Positions 44,978-53,924 of a DNA stretch of 64,000 bases are shown piece by piece. The first letter of the stretch is position 1, and every line of letters starts with the position of its first letter. A program made the translations under genes and the position numbers. The notes below the pieces were generated by a model. It worked only from the letters and a program-made list of their open reading frames with translations. It searched no databases and had not been told where the DNA came from. The DNA comes from UBA10649 sp963749905. GTDB lineage: Bacteria > Actinomycetota > Actinomycetes > S36-B12. The stretch covers positions 744,001-808,000 of the forward strand of contig CAVVOF010000004.1 of the NCBI GenBank assembly GCA_963749905.1, in the 5' to 3' direction.

Positions 44978-47439
44978 ACGTACTCGTGCCGCCGCAGCCA
45001 CCTCATGGCCACAGAGCCCCACAGTGGTGGCAGGTAGAACGTCACCAGCCGGAAGGCGATCGCCGTGCCCATCGCGATCGGCGCCGGGATGCCGACCGCC
45101 TGCAGGCCGGCGGTGTAGCCCGCCTCCGCAACGCCAATGCCGCCCGGTACCGGCATCAGCCCGTTGAAGAGGCTGACGGCGGTGTTGATCAGGATCAGCT
45201 GCGACAGCGCGGCGCTCTCGCCGAAAGCGGCGAGGGTGATGCCCAGGATGATCGCCTGGATCACCTGGGAGCCGAGGTTGCCCAGCAGCATTGTCATCAC
45301 CTTGCGCGGGCGCTTGATGACAGACAGTGCGTCGCCTGCCTTCGCCCGCTGCTCGGCCACCTTGGTCCGGATCCTCGGCACGTTGCCGAGCACCCGGTGA
45401 CGCAGCTTCGGCACCAGCATCGTGATCACGAGGGCGACGAGGACGAAGCCGATGACCACCCAAAGCGGGTTGCGACCGGACTCGTCGGTCGTCGAACTCG
45501 ACGTGTCGGCCCCCCCGAAGACCGAGGAGGTGAAGCCCGGCAGGTCGGACACCAGGATCAGCACCAGGAGGGAGATCTGCACGAGGAAGCCGCTGAAGCT
45601 GTCGATCATGCCCATGGTCACGGCCGGGGTGGGCGGGATGCCGAACCGCTGGAAGAACCGGACCTCGAGAGCCAGGCGAGCCGCGGTCGCCGGGAGCGCG
45701 AGCGCGATGAACTGGATGGCGTACTGCAGCATGAGCACCGGGAAGTAGGCCAGCCGCGTCATGGTCGAGCCGAGGGTGGAGAAGGCCAACGCCATCTGGA
45801 TAGTCGGCGAGAGCGCCAGGGCGACCAGCAGGATCCATACGTTCGCCGACGACAGGGCGTCGAGCACGCTGGCCAGGTCGACACCCGAGAACATTCCGAT
45901 GAGGACGTACGCCATCACGGCGATGACCGCGACCGTGGCCACCGACTTCAAGGTGACGCGTCGCAGCTGCTGCAGCGCTGGCGCCTGCACGCCCAGCCGC
46001 GCCACCGCCGCCGTCTGCAGGTCCTTCAGCTTCCAGTCCGCCTGGCCGAGCCGCTGTCGGGTGAGGCGCCCCAGCGCGGCGGGCTGGACGAAGGGCAGGA
46101 GCGCCCCGATGCCGTCCTGGCCGATCACCCGCTCGGCGGAGGCGAGCGCGCGATCCACTCCGGCCGCAAGCGCCGTTACCACCAGCAGTTGGACATCCTC
46201 GACCAGGAGATCGCGCTCGTCGGCATTCAACTCGGCGTCCGCGAAGTCCGCCAGGGCCGGCTGGCCGTCCGCTGCGATCACCAGGTGCCGTTCGTCGATG
46301 CGCCCATGAGTGAGGTCACGGCGGTGCAGGGCGGACACGCTGTGCCAGTAGTCGTCCAGCTGGGCATCGGTGATGCCGTCGAGGGTGGCCAGCGTGTCGA
46401 TGGGTGCGCTGGTCACGATCAGCGCATCTCCCTGCTGCGAGATCCCCGAGGCCACCAGGTCCAGCGTGCGGGCGCCGGCCCGCGCCGCAAGCAGCATGGC
46501 GAGCGCCTCGTGCTCGATCCGCGACTGACGGCTGCGACCGAGCCGGGGCATCTCCCCCCGTCTGGTGAGGGCGGTCCACACCGACCCGACCGCCTGGGTG
46601 TCCCACGCGTCCCGGCCGAACACCTTCACCACCAGGTCGACGCCGTCGGTCGACTGCGCCCGCCAGAGCACCTCACCGGGTGTCTCGTCCCCGATGTCCG
46701 CGGCGGTCTCGATATCGACTCCGAGGTCGCTCAGGGCGATCTCCACCTGTTGCTCCGTGAGCAGGCCCTGCGGCGACCCCAGCACGAGGTGCGTCACGGC
46801 CGCGGCGCCCACGCCGATGATCAGCCCGGCAACCGCACCGGCCGGCTGAGTGATCTGCAGACCCACCGACCCGATGGCCGCGAGGATCACCAGCACCCGG
46901 CCCCAGTATCGAAGGGGCCGGCTCAGGTGCGGGCTCGCCGTCACGATCACGGCCGTGCCGACCGCCAGCCTCGCCGCGGGGTACACGGGACTGTCCGGCG
47001 GCAGCAGGATCGAGTCGAGCGCGACCTGCCCATCCACCCCGGCCCACCAGCCCACCCCGAGTGCGCCGATGACCGCCACCCCGCCCGCCAGCAGGAAGTC
47101 TCCCGTCAGCCGCCGCCGCCGCGAGAAGGCGAGGGGGAGCAGGATCAGCACGATCGCCCACAGCGTGAACGTGGTGTACGACAGGCTCCAGAGCAGGACC
47201 GTCACGTCGGGTACGGCATCGACCAGCCGGTAGACGGCGTCGTCCAGGCTCCCCGACCCCGGCGCGACGAGGGTCAGCAGCGCCACGGTCAGCACGCTGC
47301 CGATCAGCAGCAGGACATCTGTGGGGCGGCGCATCCGCCGGCCGTCGGCCGCGGACGACCAGACGCGCACCAGGTCGTGCCAGCCGAACCGGGCCGACCG
47401 CGCCGCCGCAGGCCGCTCGGCCATGGATGGATCGGTCAT
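44974..47439 (-). CDS. Membrane flippase-like (LPG synthase TM) protein with internal kinase-like domain
   Basis: An 821-residue protein in three parts: about six N-terminal helices (40-225), a soluble kinase-like domain (about 240-460), and a C-terminal block of about eight helices of the lysylphosphatidylglycerol synthase/UPF0104 family (SPTIQMALAF, PVPGGIGVAEAGY). The kinase-like part has DLVVKVF with the ATP lysine and RIEHEAL, but the catalytic loop reads THGRIDERHL and the metal motif ADFAD, so activity is doubtful. No aminoacyl-transferase domain is present, so it is not a complete MprF. A role in lipid or glycan-carrier transport is inference. Confidence 0.82.
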   Translation of the reverse strand: MTDPSMAERPAAARSARFGWHDLVRVWSSAADGRRMRRPTDVLLLIGSVLTVALLTLVAPGSGSLDDAVYRLVDAVPDVTVLLWSLSYTTFTLWAIVLILLPLAFSRRRRLTGDFLLAGGVAVIGALGVGWWAGVDGQVALDSILLPPDSPVYPAARLAVGTAVIVTASPHLSRPLRYWGRVLVILAAIGSVGLQITQPAGAVAGLIIGVGAAAVTHLVLGSPQGLLTEQQVEIALSDLGVDIETAADIGDETPGEVLWRAQSTDGVDLVVKVFGRDAWDTQAVGSVWTALTRRGEMPRLGRSRQSRIEHEALAMLLAARAGARTLDLVASGISQQGDALIVTSAPIDTLATLDGITDAQLDDYWHSVSALHRRDLTHGRIDERHLVIAADGQPALADFADAELNADERDLLVEDVQLLVVTALAAGVDRALASAERVIGQDGIGALLPFVQPAALGRLTRQRLGQADWKLKDLQTAAVARLGVQAPALQQLRRVTLKSVATVAVIAVMAYVLIGMFSGVDLASVLDALSSANVWILLVALALSPTIQMALAFSTLGSTMTRLAYFPVLMLQYAIQFIALALPATAARLALEVRFFQRFGIPPTPAVTMGMIDSFSGFLVQISLLVLILVSDLPGFTSSVFGGADTSSSTTDESGRNPLWVVIGFVLVALVITMLVPKLRHRVLGNVPRIRTKVAEQRAKAGDALSVIKRPRKVMTMLLGNLGSQVIQAIILGITLAAFGESAALSQLILINTAVSLFNGLMPVPGGIGVAEAGYTAGLQAVGIPAPIAMGTAIAFRLVTFYLPPLWGSVAMRWLRRHEYV

Positions 47440-47489
47440 GCACGCTCCGACGGTCGGACGGGTGGAGACGAGGTGGTGCCCGTGATGGA

Positions 47490-48338
47490 TCAGTAGGGCT
47501 CGGGGATCCGGTATTCCGTCAGGTCCATCGGCGCCACCTTGCCCGTCGTTCTGCGTCGGGGCAACGCTATCTCCCTGTCGACCGCTGGGGTGTACGGGAG
47601 TCGCCCGAGCAGGTGGCTGATGACGTTGAGCCGGCCCCGCTTCTTGTCATCCGTGTGCACGACGTGCCACGGCGCCCACGGCGTGCTGGTCTGGCCGATC
47701 ATCGCGTCGCGCGCCTCGGTGTACTCGAGCCACTTCGTGTACGACCGCAGATCCATGTCGGTGAGCTTCCAGGTCTTGCGCGGGTCATGGATGCGGCTGG
47801 TGAGGCGTCGCTTCTGCTCGTCGGGGCTCACCTCGAGCCAGTACTTGATGAGGCGAATCCCGGAGTTGACCATCGCCTGCTCCACGAGCGGCGTCAGGTC
47901 GAGGAAGCGCTGCGTCTCCTCGGGCGTGCAGAAGCCCATCACCCGCTCGACGCCGGCCCGGTTGTACCAACTGCGATCGAAGATGACCACTTCGCCGGCC
48001 GCTGGGAAGTGCTTCATGTAGCGCTGGATGTACATCTGCGACTTCTCGCGGTCGGTGGGCGCCGGTAGCGCCACCACCCGGAATACCCGTGGGCTGACCC
48101 GCTCGGTGATCGCCTTGATGGTCCCGCCCTTGCCGGCCGTGTCACGGCCCTCGAAGACGACCATGACCTTGGCCCCGGACGACTTCACCCAGTCCTGCAG
48201 CGCCACCAGCTCACCGTGGAGTGGCCGGAGCAGCTCCTGGTACTCCTTCTCCTTCATCCTCGGTCGCGATTCGTCCACGTCCGGCTTGGGCGGTGGGATG
48301 CGAGGTTCCTTCTTGGCCTTGTCGTCCTTCTTGCTCAT
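47490..48338 (-). CDS. ppk2: Polyphosphate kinase 2 family protein
   Basis: Transfers phosphate between polyphosphate and nucleotides in the cytosol. A 282-residue single-domain (class I) PPK2 with Walker A GRDTAGKGG, the DRSWYNRAGVE segment (Walker B region with lid arginine), and a WLEVSPDEQKRRL stretch. The extra N-terminus is lysine/proline rich. ATG 48338 follows GGGGAG. With the PHO-controlled transporters elsewhere in the window it suggests polyphosphate storage, though no ppk1 is seen here. Confidence 0.94.
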   Translation of the reverse strand: MSKKDDKAKKEPRIPPPKPDVDESRPRMKEKEYQELLRPLHGELVALQDWVKSSGAKVMVVFEGRDTAGKGGTIKAITERVSPRVFRVVALPAPTDREKSQMYIQRYMKHFPAAGEVVIFDRSWYNRAGVERVMGFCTPEETQRFLDLTPLVEQAMVNSGIRLIKYWLEVSPDEQKRRLTSRIHDPRKTWKLTDMDLRSYTKWLEYTEARDAMIGQTSTPWAPWHVVHTDDKKRGRLNVISHLLGRLPYTPAVDREIALPRRRTTGKVAPMDLTEYRIPEPY

Positions 48339-48427
48339 CCGCTTCTCCCCGCGGTAGGTCTCCTGCCGATCACAGCACGTCCGGCCCGCGGATGACGGAA
48401 CAAACGGAAACCCACGAAGTCTCCGCG

Positions 48428-48440
48428 TACGGTGTCCTCC
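48428..48440 (+). promoter_or_regulatory. Leaderless -10 element for the Pr6Pr-family gene
   Basis: TACGGT followed by seven bases and ATG 48441. Confidence 0.6.
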
Positions 48441-49223
48441 ATGTCGACCGAGTCCGCCACGGCCACCGCGCTGCAGACCCCTTCCTACGGACGCGCCCTG
48501 CTCGCGATCAACGCACTGGTCGCCTGGGCCGCCGTCACCTTGTCCCTGACGCTGAACATCACCGGGTACTACGTCGATACGAAGAACCTCGACACGCCGA
48601 CCATCCTCGGCAACACGGTCGGCGGTGACGACACCGTCGTCGAGAGATTCCTCGACTGGACGACGTACTTCACCATCCTCAGCAACATCACCGTCGCCGT
48701 GGTGATGACTGTGCTGGTGCTGCGACCCAGCCTGTTCACGCGCGAGGACGGAGTGGGCACGCTGTGGCGCACCCTGCGCCTGGACAGCCTGCTGATGATC
48801 ATCATCACCGGCGTGGTGTACAACCTGCTGCTCGCCGAAGGCGGGAAGACCGGCTGGGATGCAGTGAGCAACACCCTCCTCCACTGGGTGGTACCGCTGC
48901 TGACGCCCATCGTGTGGATCATCGCGGGGCCACGCGGCTTGATCCGCGGACGCAACATTCCGCTGGCGCTCATCCTCCCGCTGCTCTGGGCGACCTACGC
49001 CCTGGTCCGCGGACAGGCGGTGGGCGCCTACCCGTACTCGTTCCTCGACGTGCAGACGGACGGCCTGGCCTCCGTGCTGATCTTCATCGGCGTGATCCTG
49101 GTGATCGCGGTGATCCTCGCCCTCCTCCTGATGGCCGTCGACGCCGGCCTGCGATGGACTCTTCGGGGCGCGCCGGTCGCCGAGTCTGAGCCCGTGCCCG
49201 AGCCCGAAGCGGCCGGCGACTAG
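48441..49223 (+). CDS. Pr6Pr family membrane protein
   Basis: A 260-residue protein with six or seven helices. The family signature is spread over FTILSNI near the second helix, LLHWVVPLLTPIVWII, and the WATYALVRG ... YPYSFLDV segment. It is related to the FAR-17a/AIG1-like superfamily; the bacterial function is unknown. An acidic C-terminal tail follows the last helix. ATG 48441 is set by the leaderless box; a GTG nine bases earlier is possible but would fall inside it. Confidence 0.82.
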   Translation: MSTESATATALQTPSYGRALLAINALVAWAAVTLSLTLNITGYYVDTKNLDTPTILGNTVGGDDTVVERFLDWTTYFTILSNITVAVVMTVLVLRPSLFTREDGVGTLWRTLRLDSLLMIIITGVVYNLLLAEGGKTGWDAVSNTLLHWVVPLLTPIVWIIAGPRGLIRGRNIPLALILPLLWATYALVRGQAVGAYPYSFLDVQTDGLASVLIFIGVILVIAVILALLLMAVDAGLRWTLRGAPVAESEPVPEPEAAGD

Positions 49224-49226
49224 ACG

Positions 49227-49982
49227 ATGTCCCCCAACCGGATCGCACTCGTCACCGGCGGCGCCCGGGGCATCGGAGCGGCCACCGCCATTCGGCTCGC
49301 GCAGGACGGGATCGCCGTGGCCGTGCTCGATCTCGACCGCTCCGACTGCCTCCCGGTCGTCGCACAGATCGAGGGCGCCGGGGGCACCGCCATGGCCGTG
49401 GCGGCGGACGTCAGCGACGAGCCGTCGGTCCAGGCGGCCGTCGCCGAGGTCACGGCCGATCTCGGACCACCCGTGATCCTGGTGAACAACGCCGGCATCC
49501 TGCGCGACAACCTGCTCTTCCGGATGTCCGTGGACGAGTGGGACGCGGTGATGTCCGTGCACCTGCGGGGCGCCTTCCTGATGACCCGCGCCGTGCAGTC
49601 GCACATGGTGGCGGCGAAGTGGGGTCGCATCGTCAACCTGTCCAGCACGTCCGCACTCGGAAACCGCGGTCAGGTCAACTACGCGGCCGCCAAGGCAGGT
49701 CTCCAGGGCTTCACCAAGACCCTTGCCCTCGAACTCGGTCCGTTCGGCGTGACCGCGAACGCCGTGGCACCCGGTTTCATCGCCACCGACATGACGCGGG
49801 CCACCGCCGAGCGCATGGGCGTCCCCTTCGAGGAGTTCGAGCAGGCCGCGGTTGCCCAGACGGCGGTCCGGCGGATGGGCCAGCCCGAGGACGTCGCGCA
49901 CGCGGTCGCCTTCCTGGTGTCCGACTCCGCGTCCTTCATCTCAGGGCAGGTCCTGTACGTGGCCGGCGGCCCCACCACCTAG
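49227..49982 (+). CDS. 3-oxoacyl-ACP reductase-like SDR
   Basis: A 251-residue classical SDR: TGGARGIG near residues 10-17 binds the nucleotide, NNAG follows strand 4, and the catalytic set is serine in NLSSTSA and YxxxK in NYAAAKAG. The NAVAPGFIATDM segment is typical of FabG-type reductases. ATG 49227 starts 3 bases after the preceding stop. It could reduce 3-oxoacyl-thioesters; the neighbouring thioesterases fit acyl metabolism, but this is not proof. Confidence 0.88.
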   Translation: MSPNRIALVTGGARGIGAATAIRLAQDGIAVAVLDLDRSDCLPVVAQIEGAGGTAMAVAADVSDEPSVQAAVAEVTADLGPPVILVNNAGILRDNLLFRMSVDEWDAVMSVHLRGAFLMTRAVQSHMVAAKWGRIVNLSSTSALGNRGQVNYAAAKAGLQGFTKTLALELGPFGVTANAVAPGFIATDMTRATAERMGVPFEEFEQAAVAQTAVRRMGQPEDVAHAVAFLVSDSASFISGQVLYVAGGPTT

Positions 49983-50458
49983 TGCGCCGGGACCGGTGAG
50001 CGACGACGCCACCGCTTCCACAGCGCCGACGCCTCGGCACGTGGCTTGCCGTCCCAGCGCAGCTCCACCCGCACCGTGGCCTCCGAATCGTCCATCGACT
50101 CCACCACTGCCAGGAGGGCGACGGCTGAGTCGAGCGGCGCCGGTCGCAGGTACCGGATGTCGAGTCCGGCCGTCACGAACGGAAAGGGCGTTCCCGCCTC
50201 GGCCAGGATCCCGCGCAGGTCCGCCTCGTGGAAGACCGCCGCACCGCCGTGGCAGTCAAGCAGGGTGGCGATGATGCCGCCGTTGAGGAACCCGATGCCG
50301 TTGTCGTGCTCCGGCCACGGGGTGAACTCGGCAACGACGTCCTGCGCCCCTGCGTAGCTGTGCAGGTGCAGGCCCTTCGGGTTCGCGTGGCCGCATCCGA
50401 AGCACGTGGCATCGGGGTACAACCGCTCCTGGATGCTCAGGCCCGCTCGATTCACCAT
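49979..50458 (-). CDS. PaaI-family hotdog thioesterase
   Basis: A 159-residue hotdog-fold protein. The catalytic region reads GFLNGGIIATLLDCHGGAA, with the NGG and aspartate expected in PaaI/HGG thioesterases. A CFGCG motif lies near the N-terminus, as in many actinobacterial members. The substrate is presumably an acyl-CoA. ATG 50458 has TACCTT 7 nt upstream. It converges with the SDR by a four-base overlap and diverges from the FlK-like gene 18 bases away. Confidence 0.86.
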   Translation of the reverse strand: MVNRAGLSIQERLYPDATCFGCGHANPKGLHLHSYAGAQDVVAEFTPWPEHDNGIGFLNGGIIATLLDCHGGAAVFHEADLRGILAEAGTPFPFVTAGLDIRYLRPAPLDSAVALLAVVESMDDSEATVRVELRWDGKPRAEASALWKRWRRRSPVPAH

Positions 50459-50471
50459 GTGTGGCAAGGTA
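50459..50471 (-). promoter_or_regulatory. Leaderless -10 element for the PaaI-type thioesterase
   Basis: TACCTT followed by seven bases and ATG 50458. It sits in an 18-bp gap shared with the divergent FlK-like gene, so the two promoters must overlap. Confidence 0.6.
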
Positions 50472-50476
50472 CAAGC

Positions 50477-50902
50477 ATGGGCCGCCAGCCGGGGGAGGAC
50501 GTCGGCACCGGACTGGTGGGCTTGCGGGGAACCGCTCAGCTGGTGGTCACCGAAGAGGACACGGCCGAGGCCTTCGGCAGCGGAGACCTGCCGGTGTTCG
50601 CAACGCCGCGCCTGATCGCAGTGATGGAGCGAGCGGCCTGCGATGCGCTCTCCGGTCACCTCGCCGACGGCGTCACCACCGTCGGCGTCCACCTCGACGT
50701 CCGACACACTGCACCCAGTCCGATCGGTGCCCTCGTGGTCGCCACGGCGGAAGTCCGGTCGGCCGCGGGGAATCGGATCGAGTTCGACGTTCGAGCGATC
50801 CAGCAGCAGGACGGACAGGACGCGCCGATCGGTGCCGGGACGCACGTGCGCGTGGCGGTGGACGCCGCCGGCTTCGTGGCGTCGCTAGATGCCCAGGGTT
50901 GA
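50477..50902 (+). CDS. FlK-like hotdog thioesterase
   Basis: A 141-residue hotdog protein resembling the fluoroacetyl-CoA thioesterase FlK. The catalytic threonine and glutamate lie in ATPRLIAVMERAA and the histidine in LDVRHTAPS, as in FlK. Most family members hydrolyse other short acyl-CoAs, so fluoroacetate resistance should not be assumed. ATG 50477 has AAGG eight bases upstream. The 3' end overlaps the convergent ThDP enzyme gene by 18 bases. Confidence 0.82.
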   Translation: MGRQPGEDVGTGLVGLRGTAQLVVTEEDTAEAFGSGDLPVFATPRLIAVMERAACDALSGHLADGVTTVGVHLDVRHTAPSPIGALVVATAEVRSAAGNRIEFDVRAIQQQDGQDAPIGAGTHVRVAVDAAGFVASLDAQG

Positions 50903-52547
50903 CCTCGGGTAGGCAGCCTCGGGATCGGTGAGCACGTTCACCAGGTACGGAAGTCCCGATGCCATGGCACGGTCGATCGCCGGGCCGATCTCTTCCGGGT
51001 CCGTCACCGTCTCCCCGCCGCCGCCGAGGGAGACCACGATCTCGTCGTACCGCAGGGGCGGCAGGTCGGTGATGACGTCGTATCCGTAGAGCATGCGCAT
51101 CGGGTGCTTCTCCAACGCCCAGCCCGCGTTGTTGCCGACGATCATCACCGCGGGGATCCGGTGCCGGACGAGGGTGTCCACGTCCATCAGCGAGAAGCCT
51201 GCCGCCCCGTCGCCCATGAGGAGGAACAACGGGGACTGGGGGTGAGCGATCCCGGCCGCCAGGGCGAATCCGGGTCCGGTGCCCAGGCAGCCGTAGGGTC
51301 CTGGATCCAGCCACCTGCCCGGGCGTTCGGGCTCGATATACCGCCCCGCGAAGGACACGAAGTCACCGCCGTCACCGATGACCACCGCGTCGGCGGTCAG
51401 CCGGGGCAGCAGTTCCCCGTAGATCCGGGCGGGATGGATCGGATCGGCCGGATTCCCGAGGTCAGCGGCATCGGCGGCGATCGCGGCCCGGGCCGTCGCA
51501 CGGAGCGAGGACACCCATCGGCTGTCCGCCGCCGGGCCCTCGGACAGCCCGCCGAGGCTGGCCTCGAGGTCGCCGATCACGGTGGCCGCCACGGTCTCGG
51601 CCGCGGAGGACTGGCTCGGGTCGTCCACGAGGTGCACGACCTTCGCCGGGATCTTGCCGAACCAGCCGTAGCCGAGACGGAAGTCGAGCGGTGTGCCGAC
51701 CACGATGACGAGGTCGGCCTCCTGGAAGGCCGTGGAACGGGCGCGCGTGACCAGATGCGGGTCGGCAGGCGGGATGACCCCTCGCCCCATCCCGTTGGTG
51801 ATCACGGGCAGGTTCCGCTCGCGCACCAGATGCTGGGCGGCCTCGACGGCATCGGCCATCCACACGCCCCCGCCGAGGATCAGCAGCGGCTGACGAGCGG
51901 CGTCGAGCAGTTCGCGTGCGCGCGCCACCGCGGCGGGGTCGGGGGCCACGGGTCCATCGACCGGCACTGCCGGCACGGGCTCGGGGGCGGCCTTGTCGAA
52001 GATCACGTCGATGGGAACGTCCCAGAACACCGGCCCCATCCGGGTCGATGCCGCCGTGCCGAATGCTCGATCCGCATCGGCGCGCACGTGGCCGATGTCG
52101 TGCGTGGTCCACGCTGCCTTGGTGACGGTGGCGAGGATCGGCGGCTGATCCAGTTCCTGCAGAGCGCCCTGCCCCCAACGCGAGTCCGGGGAGCGACCCG
52201 CCGAGGACGACCATCGGCGTGCCGTTGAAGTGGGCGGTGACGATGGCACTGACGGCGTTGGTGACGCCTGGCCCGGCCGTTACGGCCGCAAAGCCCGGGT
52301 TCCGGGTCAAGCGCCCGGTCGCCTCGGCCGCGAACACGGCGGTCTGCTCATGCCGGGTGTCGACGAGCCGCATCGGCCCGCCCTCGAGCGCGACGGCTGG
52401 GCTGCTGGCCGCGGCGACGTGCTCCTGACCTCCGACGGCCGCGTCGTACACGGGGAAGATGTGCGCGCCGGACAGGGAGAACAACGTCTCCACTCCGGCG
52501 GATCGAGCTGCGGCCACGATGTGCTGACCACCGTGCAGGGGTTCCAT
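50885..52547 (-). pseudogene. Thiamine-diphosphate enzyme (acetolactate synthase / oxalyl-CoA decarboxylase-like), frameshifted
   Basis: About 553 residues, three-domain ThDP enzyme. The conserved glutamate occurs in DTRHEQTAVF; the ThDP-magnesium motif GDG...NN is MGDGAAGFS to IVGNNAGW. The frame breaks near 52198 (GGCGGGTCGC), and the rest continues in the +1 frame (RSPDSRWGQGALQEL). It is more like the catabolic acetolactate-synthase-type lyases than anabolic IlvB, and no small subunit is adjacent. ATG 52547 has TAACGT 7 nt upstream. Confidence 0.82.
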
Positions 52548-52560
52548 GGTTCGCACGTTA
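52548..52560 (-). promoter_or_regulatory. Leaderless -10 element for the ThDP enzyme
   Basis: TAACGT followed by seven bases and ATG 52547. Confidence 0.58.
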
Positions 52561-52626
52561 CCCATGCGCGAGAGCCTGCTTGCGGGATTCCCGGATCCGC
52601 GTCACCGCGCGCCGGGACGGGACGGC

Positions 52627-52660
52627 GAAGGGGTGCGGATCCGGCAATCCGCACCCCTTC
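52627..52660. terminator. Hairpin terminator after the 58-aa peptide gene
   Basis: A perfect 14-bp stem (GAAGGGGTGCGGAT and its complement) with a 6-nt loop, starting 12 bases after the stop of the small minus-strand gene and before the ThDP enzyme promoter. Confidence 0.8.
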
Positions 52661-52671
52661 GCATGCGTTCA

Positions 52672-52848
52672 TCAGGCCACCGGGCGGTCGAACCCCTGGG
52701 CCCAGCGACGGGGAGCCGGCTGGCCGTGCCGGCGCTCTCCCGTCCCCGCGGAGCGGCGTCGACCACGACGCTCGCGGGTGGGTGGTGGCACGTTGACGCG
52801 CACGGACCATCTAGGCCAGGCGCGGCGCACCGAACTGTGCGTATCCAT
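52672..52848 (-). CDS. Small arginine-rich protein (58 aa)
   Basis: A strongly basic 58-residue protein (MDTHSSVRRAWPRWSVRVNV start, then an arginine- and proline-rich stretch). No family is recognised and there are no cysteines. It is supported by a near-perfect ribosome site (AAGGAG, five bases before ATG 52848) and by a strong hairpin terminator 12 bases past the stop. This gives it a complete single-gene transcription unit. Basic composition suggests RNA or membrane binding, which is only inference. Confidence 0.6.
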   Translation of the reverse strand: MDTHSSVRRAWPRWSVRVNVPPPTRERRGRRRSAGTGERRHGQPAPRRWAQGFDRPVA

Positions 52849-53150
52849 GACATCTCCTTCCGGCATGCGGGATCGCCGCAGCCGAAGCGGTGGATTTCCA
52901 TGAGGTGCAACGACACGGACCCGTTCGGGATGCAGTGCGGTTGCGAGCAGTTACTGCCGATGATTTCGGAGCAACGTGAGCGATCGGCGAGGCCGATCGG
53001 GTGGTGTGTCCGTCACGGACGCACGCAGCAGGGGGCCTAGTGGAGGCAATACTCCTTGGTAATGAACACTTCTACCCCTATCTGCCACGGAAGCGCCCGC
53101 ACCTGCAGGCGACTGCGCGAGACTAGCGGCAACCCATCGATCGCACAAGC
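52849..53150. other. Gap without a confident gene
   Basis: About 300 bases upstream of the 58-aa gene. They hold its promoter region and a small hairpin (CGATCGGC and its complement, 52981-52999) that may terminate the methyltransferase transcript. A 46-codon cysteine-containing frame at 52900-53040 (plus) has no ribosome site and is not called. Confidence 0.5.
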
Positions 53151-53921
53151 TCACACCGCGACAGCGACAAAGCGCAACCGGCAGTAGTCCGCATGCCAAC
53201 CCTCAGCGGTCCGGAGCGAGGCCGCCCTCGCGTCGATCTGCGCACCGAGTTCGCCATGCAGTTCCGCCGGCGTCTCAGCCCAGGTGGACGCCCGGAAGTG
53301 CCGGGTCCAGTCTGCTGCGGTACTTCCCGGCGCAAGCGGCGTCGGTCGTCGGAACCACGTCACGAGGTCGACCCGGAAGCCGCTCTCCTCCAGCAGGGCG
53401 ACCTGCTGGTCCACCGTGGGGAAGTAGTTGGCCACGACGCCGATCTCTGGCCGGCCGACGGCGGCCAGGGCGTCGCGGAGCGCCCCGTCGAGGGTCGCGA
53501 TGTTGCCCGCTCCACCCATCTCGGCAACGAACCGACCGCCCTCGAGAAGGATCGAGCGAACGTTGTGCAGGACGCGGGCCTGGTCGGTCATCCAATGCAG
53601 TGCCGCATTGCTGAAGCATGCGTCGAACGGCTCCGCCTCCCCCAGATTCGCAAGGCTCAGGTCGTAGGCATCGAGCTGCAGGAAACGCACATCGGGGTGC
53701 TCGCGTCGAGCGCGGGAGAGCATGTCGGCGTCAGCGTCCACTCCGATGACTGCGGCTCCGCGTGCGGCCAGGTCCGCCGCGTGTCGACCGGTGCCGCAGC
53801 CGAGATCGAGGACGCGCCGACCCGTCACATCACCCACGAGATCGAGCAGCTCATCGCCGTAGCGGGACACGAACGAGAAGTCGGTGTCGTATGCCTCGGC
53901 GTCCCAGCGGTTGGCGCCCAT
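53151..53921 (-). CDS. Class I SAM-dependent methyltransferase
   Basis: A 256-residue methyltransferase: motif I VLDLGCGTGRHAADLA near residues 37-52, motif II VIGVDADADM, a post-motif region FDACFSNAALHWM typical of UbiE/Tam-like small-molecule methyltransferases, and LLEGGRFVAEMGG. The NAALHW segment resembles trans-aconitate methyltransferase; the substrate remains uncertain. ATG 53921 has AGGA upstream, inside the end of the preceding toxin-like gene's spacer. Confidence 0.88.
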   Translation of the reverse strand: MGANRWDAEAYDTDFSFVSRYGDELLDLVGDVTGRRVLDLGCGTGRHAADLAARGAAVIGVDADADMLSRARREHPDVRFLQLDAYDLSLANLGEAEPFDACFSNAALHWMTDQARVLHNVRSILLEGGRFVAEMGGAGNIATLDGALRDALAAVGRPEIGVVANYFPTVDQQVALLEESGFRVDLVTWFRRPTPLAPGSTAADWTRHFRASTWAETPAELHGELGAQIDARAASLRTAEGWHADYCRLRFVAVAV

Positions 53922-53924
53922 CGC

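Noticed and set aside
44974..47439. Complete MprF lysyl-phosphatidylglycerol synthase
   Set aside because: The aminoacyl-transferase domain is missing; only the membrane block is related.
44362..47496. Long plus-strand frame opposite the flippase/kinase-like gene
   Set aside because: Antisense shadow with low-complexity composition; the minus-strand protein has clear domains.
50477..50902. Fluoroacetate resistance from the FlK-like thioesterase
   Set aside because: The catalytic triad pattern is shared by many short acyl-CoA thioesterases; no fluorinase or haloacid dehalogenase gene is nearby.
1755..52547. Programmed +1 frameshifting as the cause of the nine frame breaks
   Set aside because: The sites share no slippery sequence and fall in unrelated genes whose relatives are single-frame; inserted bases are simpler.
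52900..53040. 46-codon plus-strand frame with several cysteines
   Set aside because: No ribosome site or leaderless box, and no recognisable family; it lies antisense to the upstream region of the 58-aa gene.
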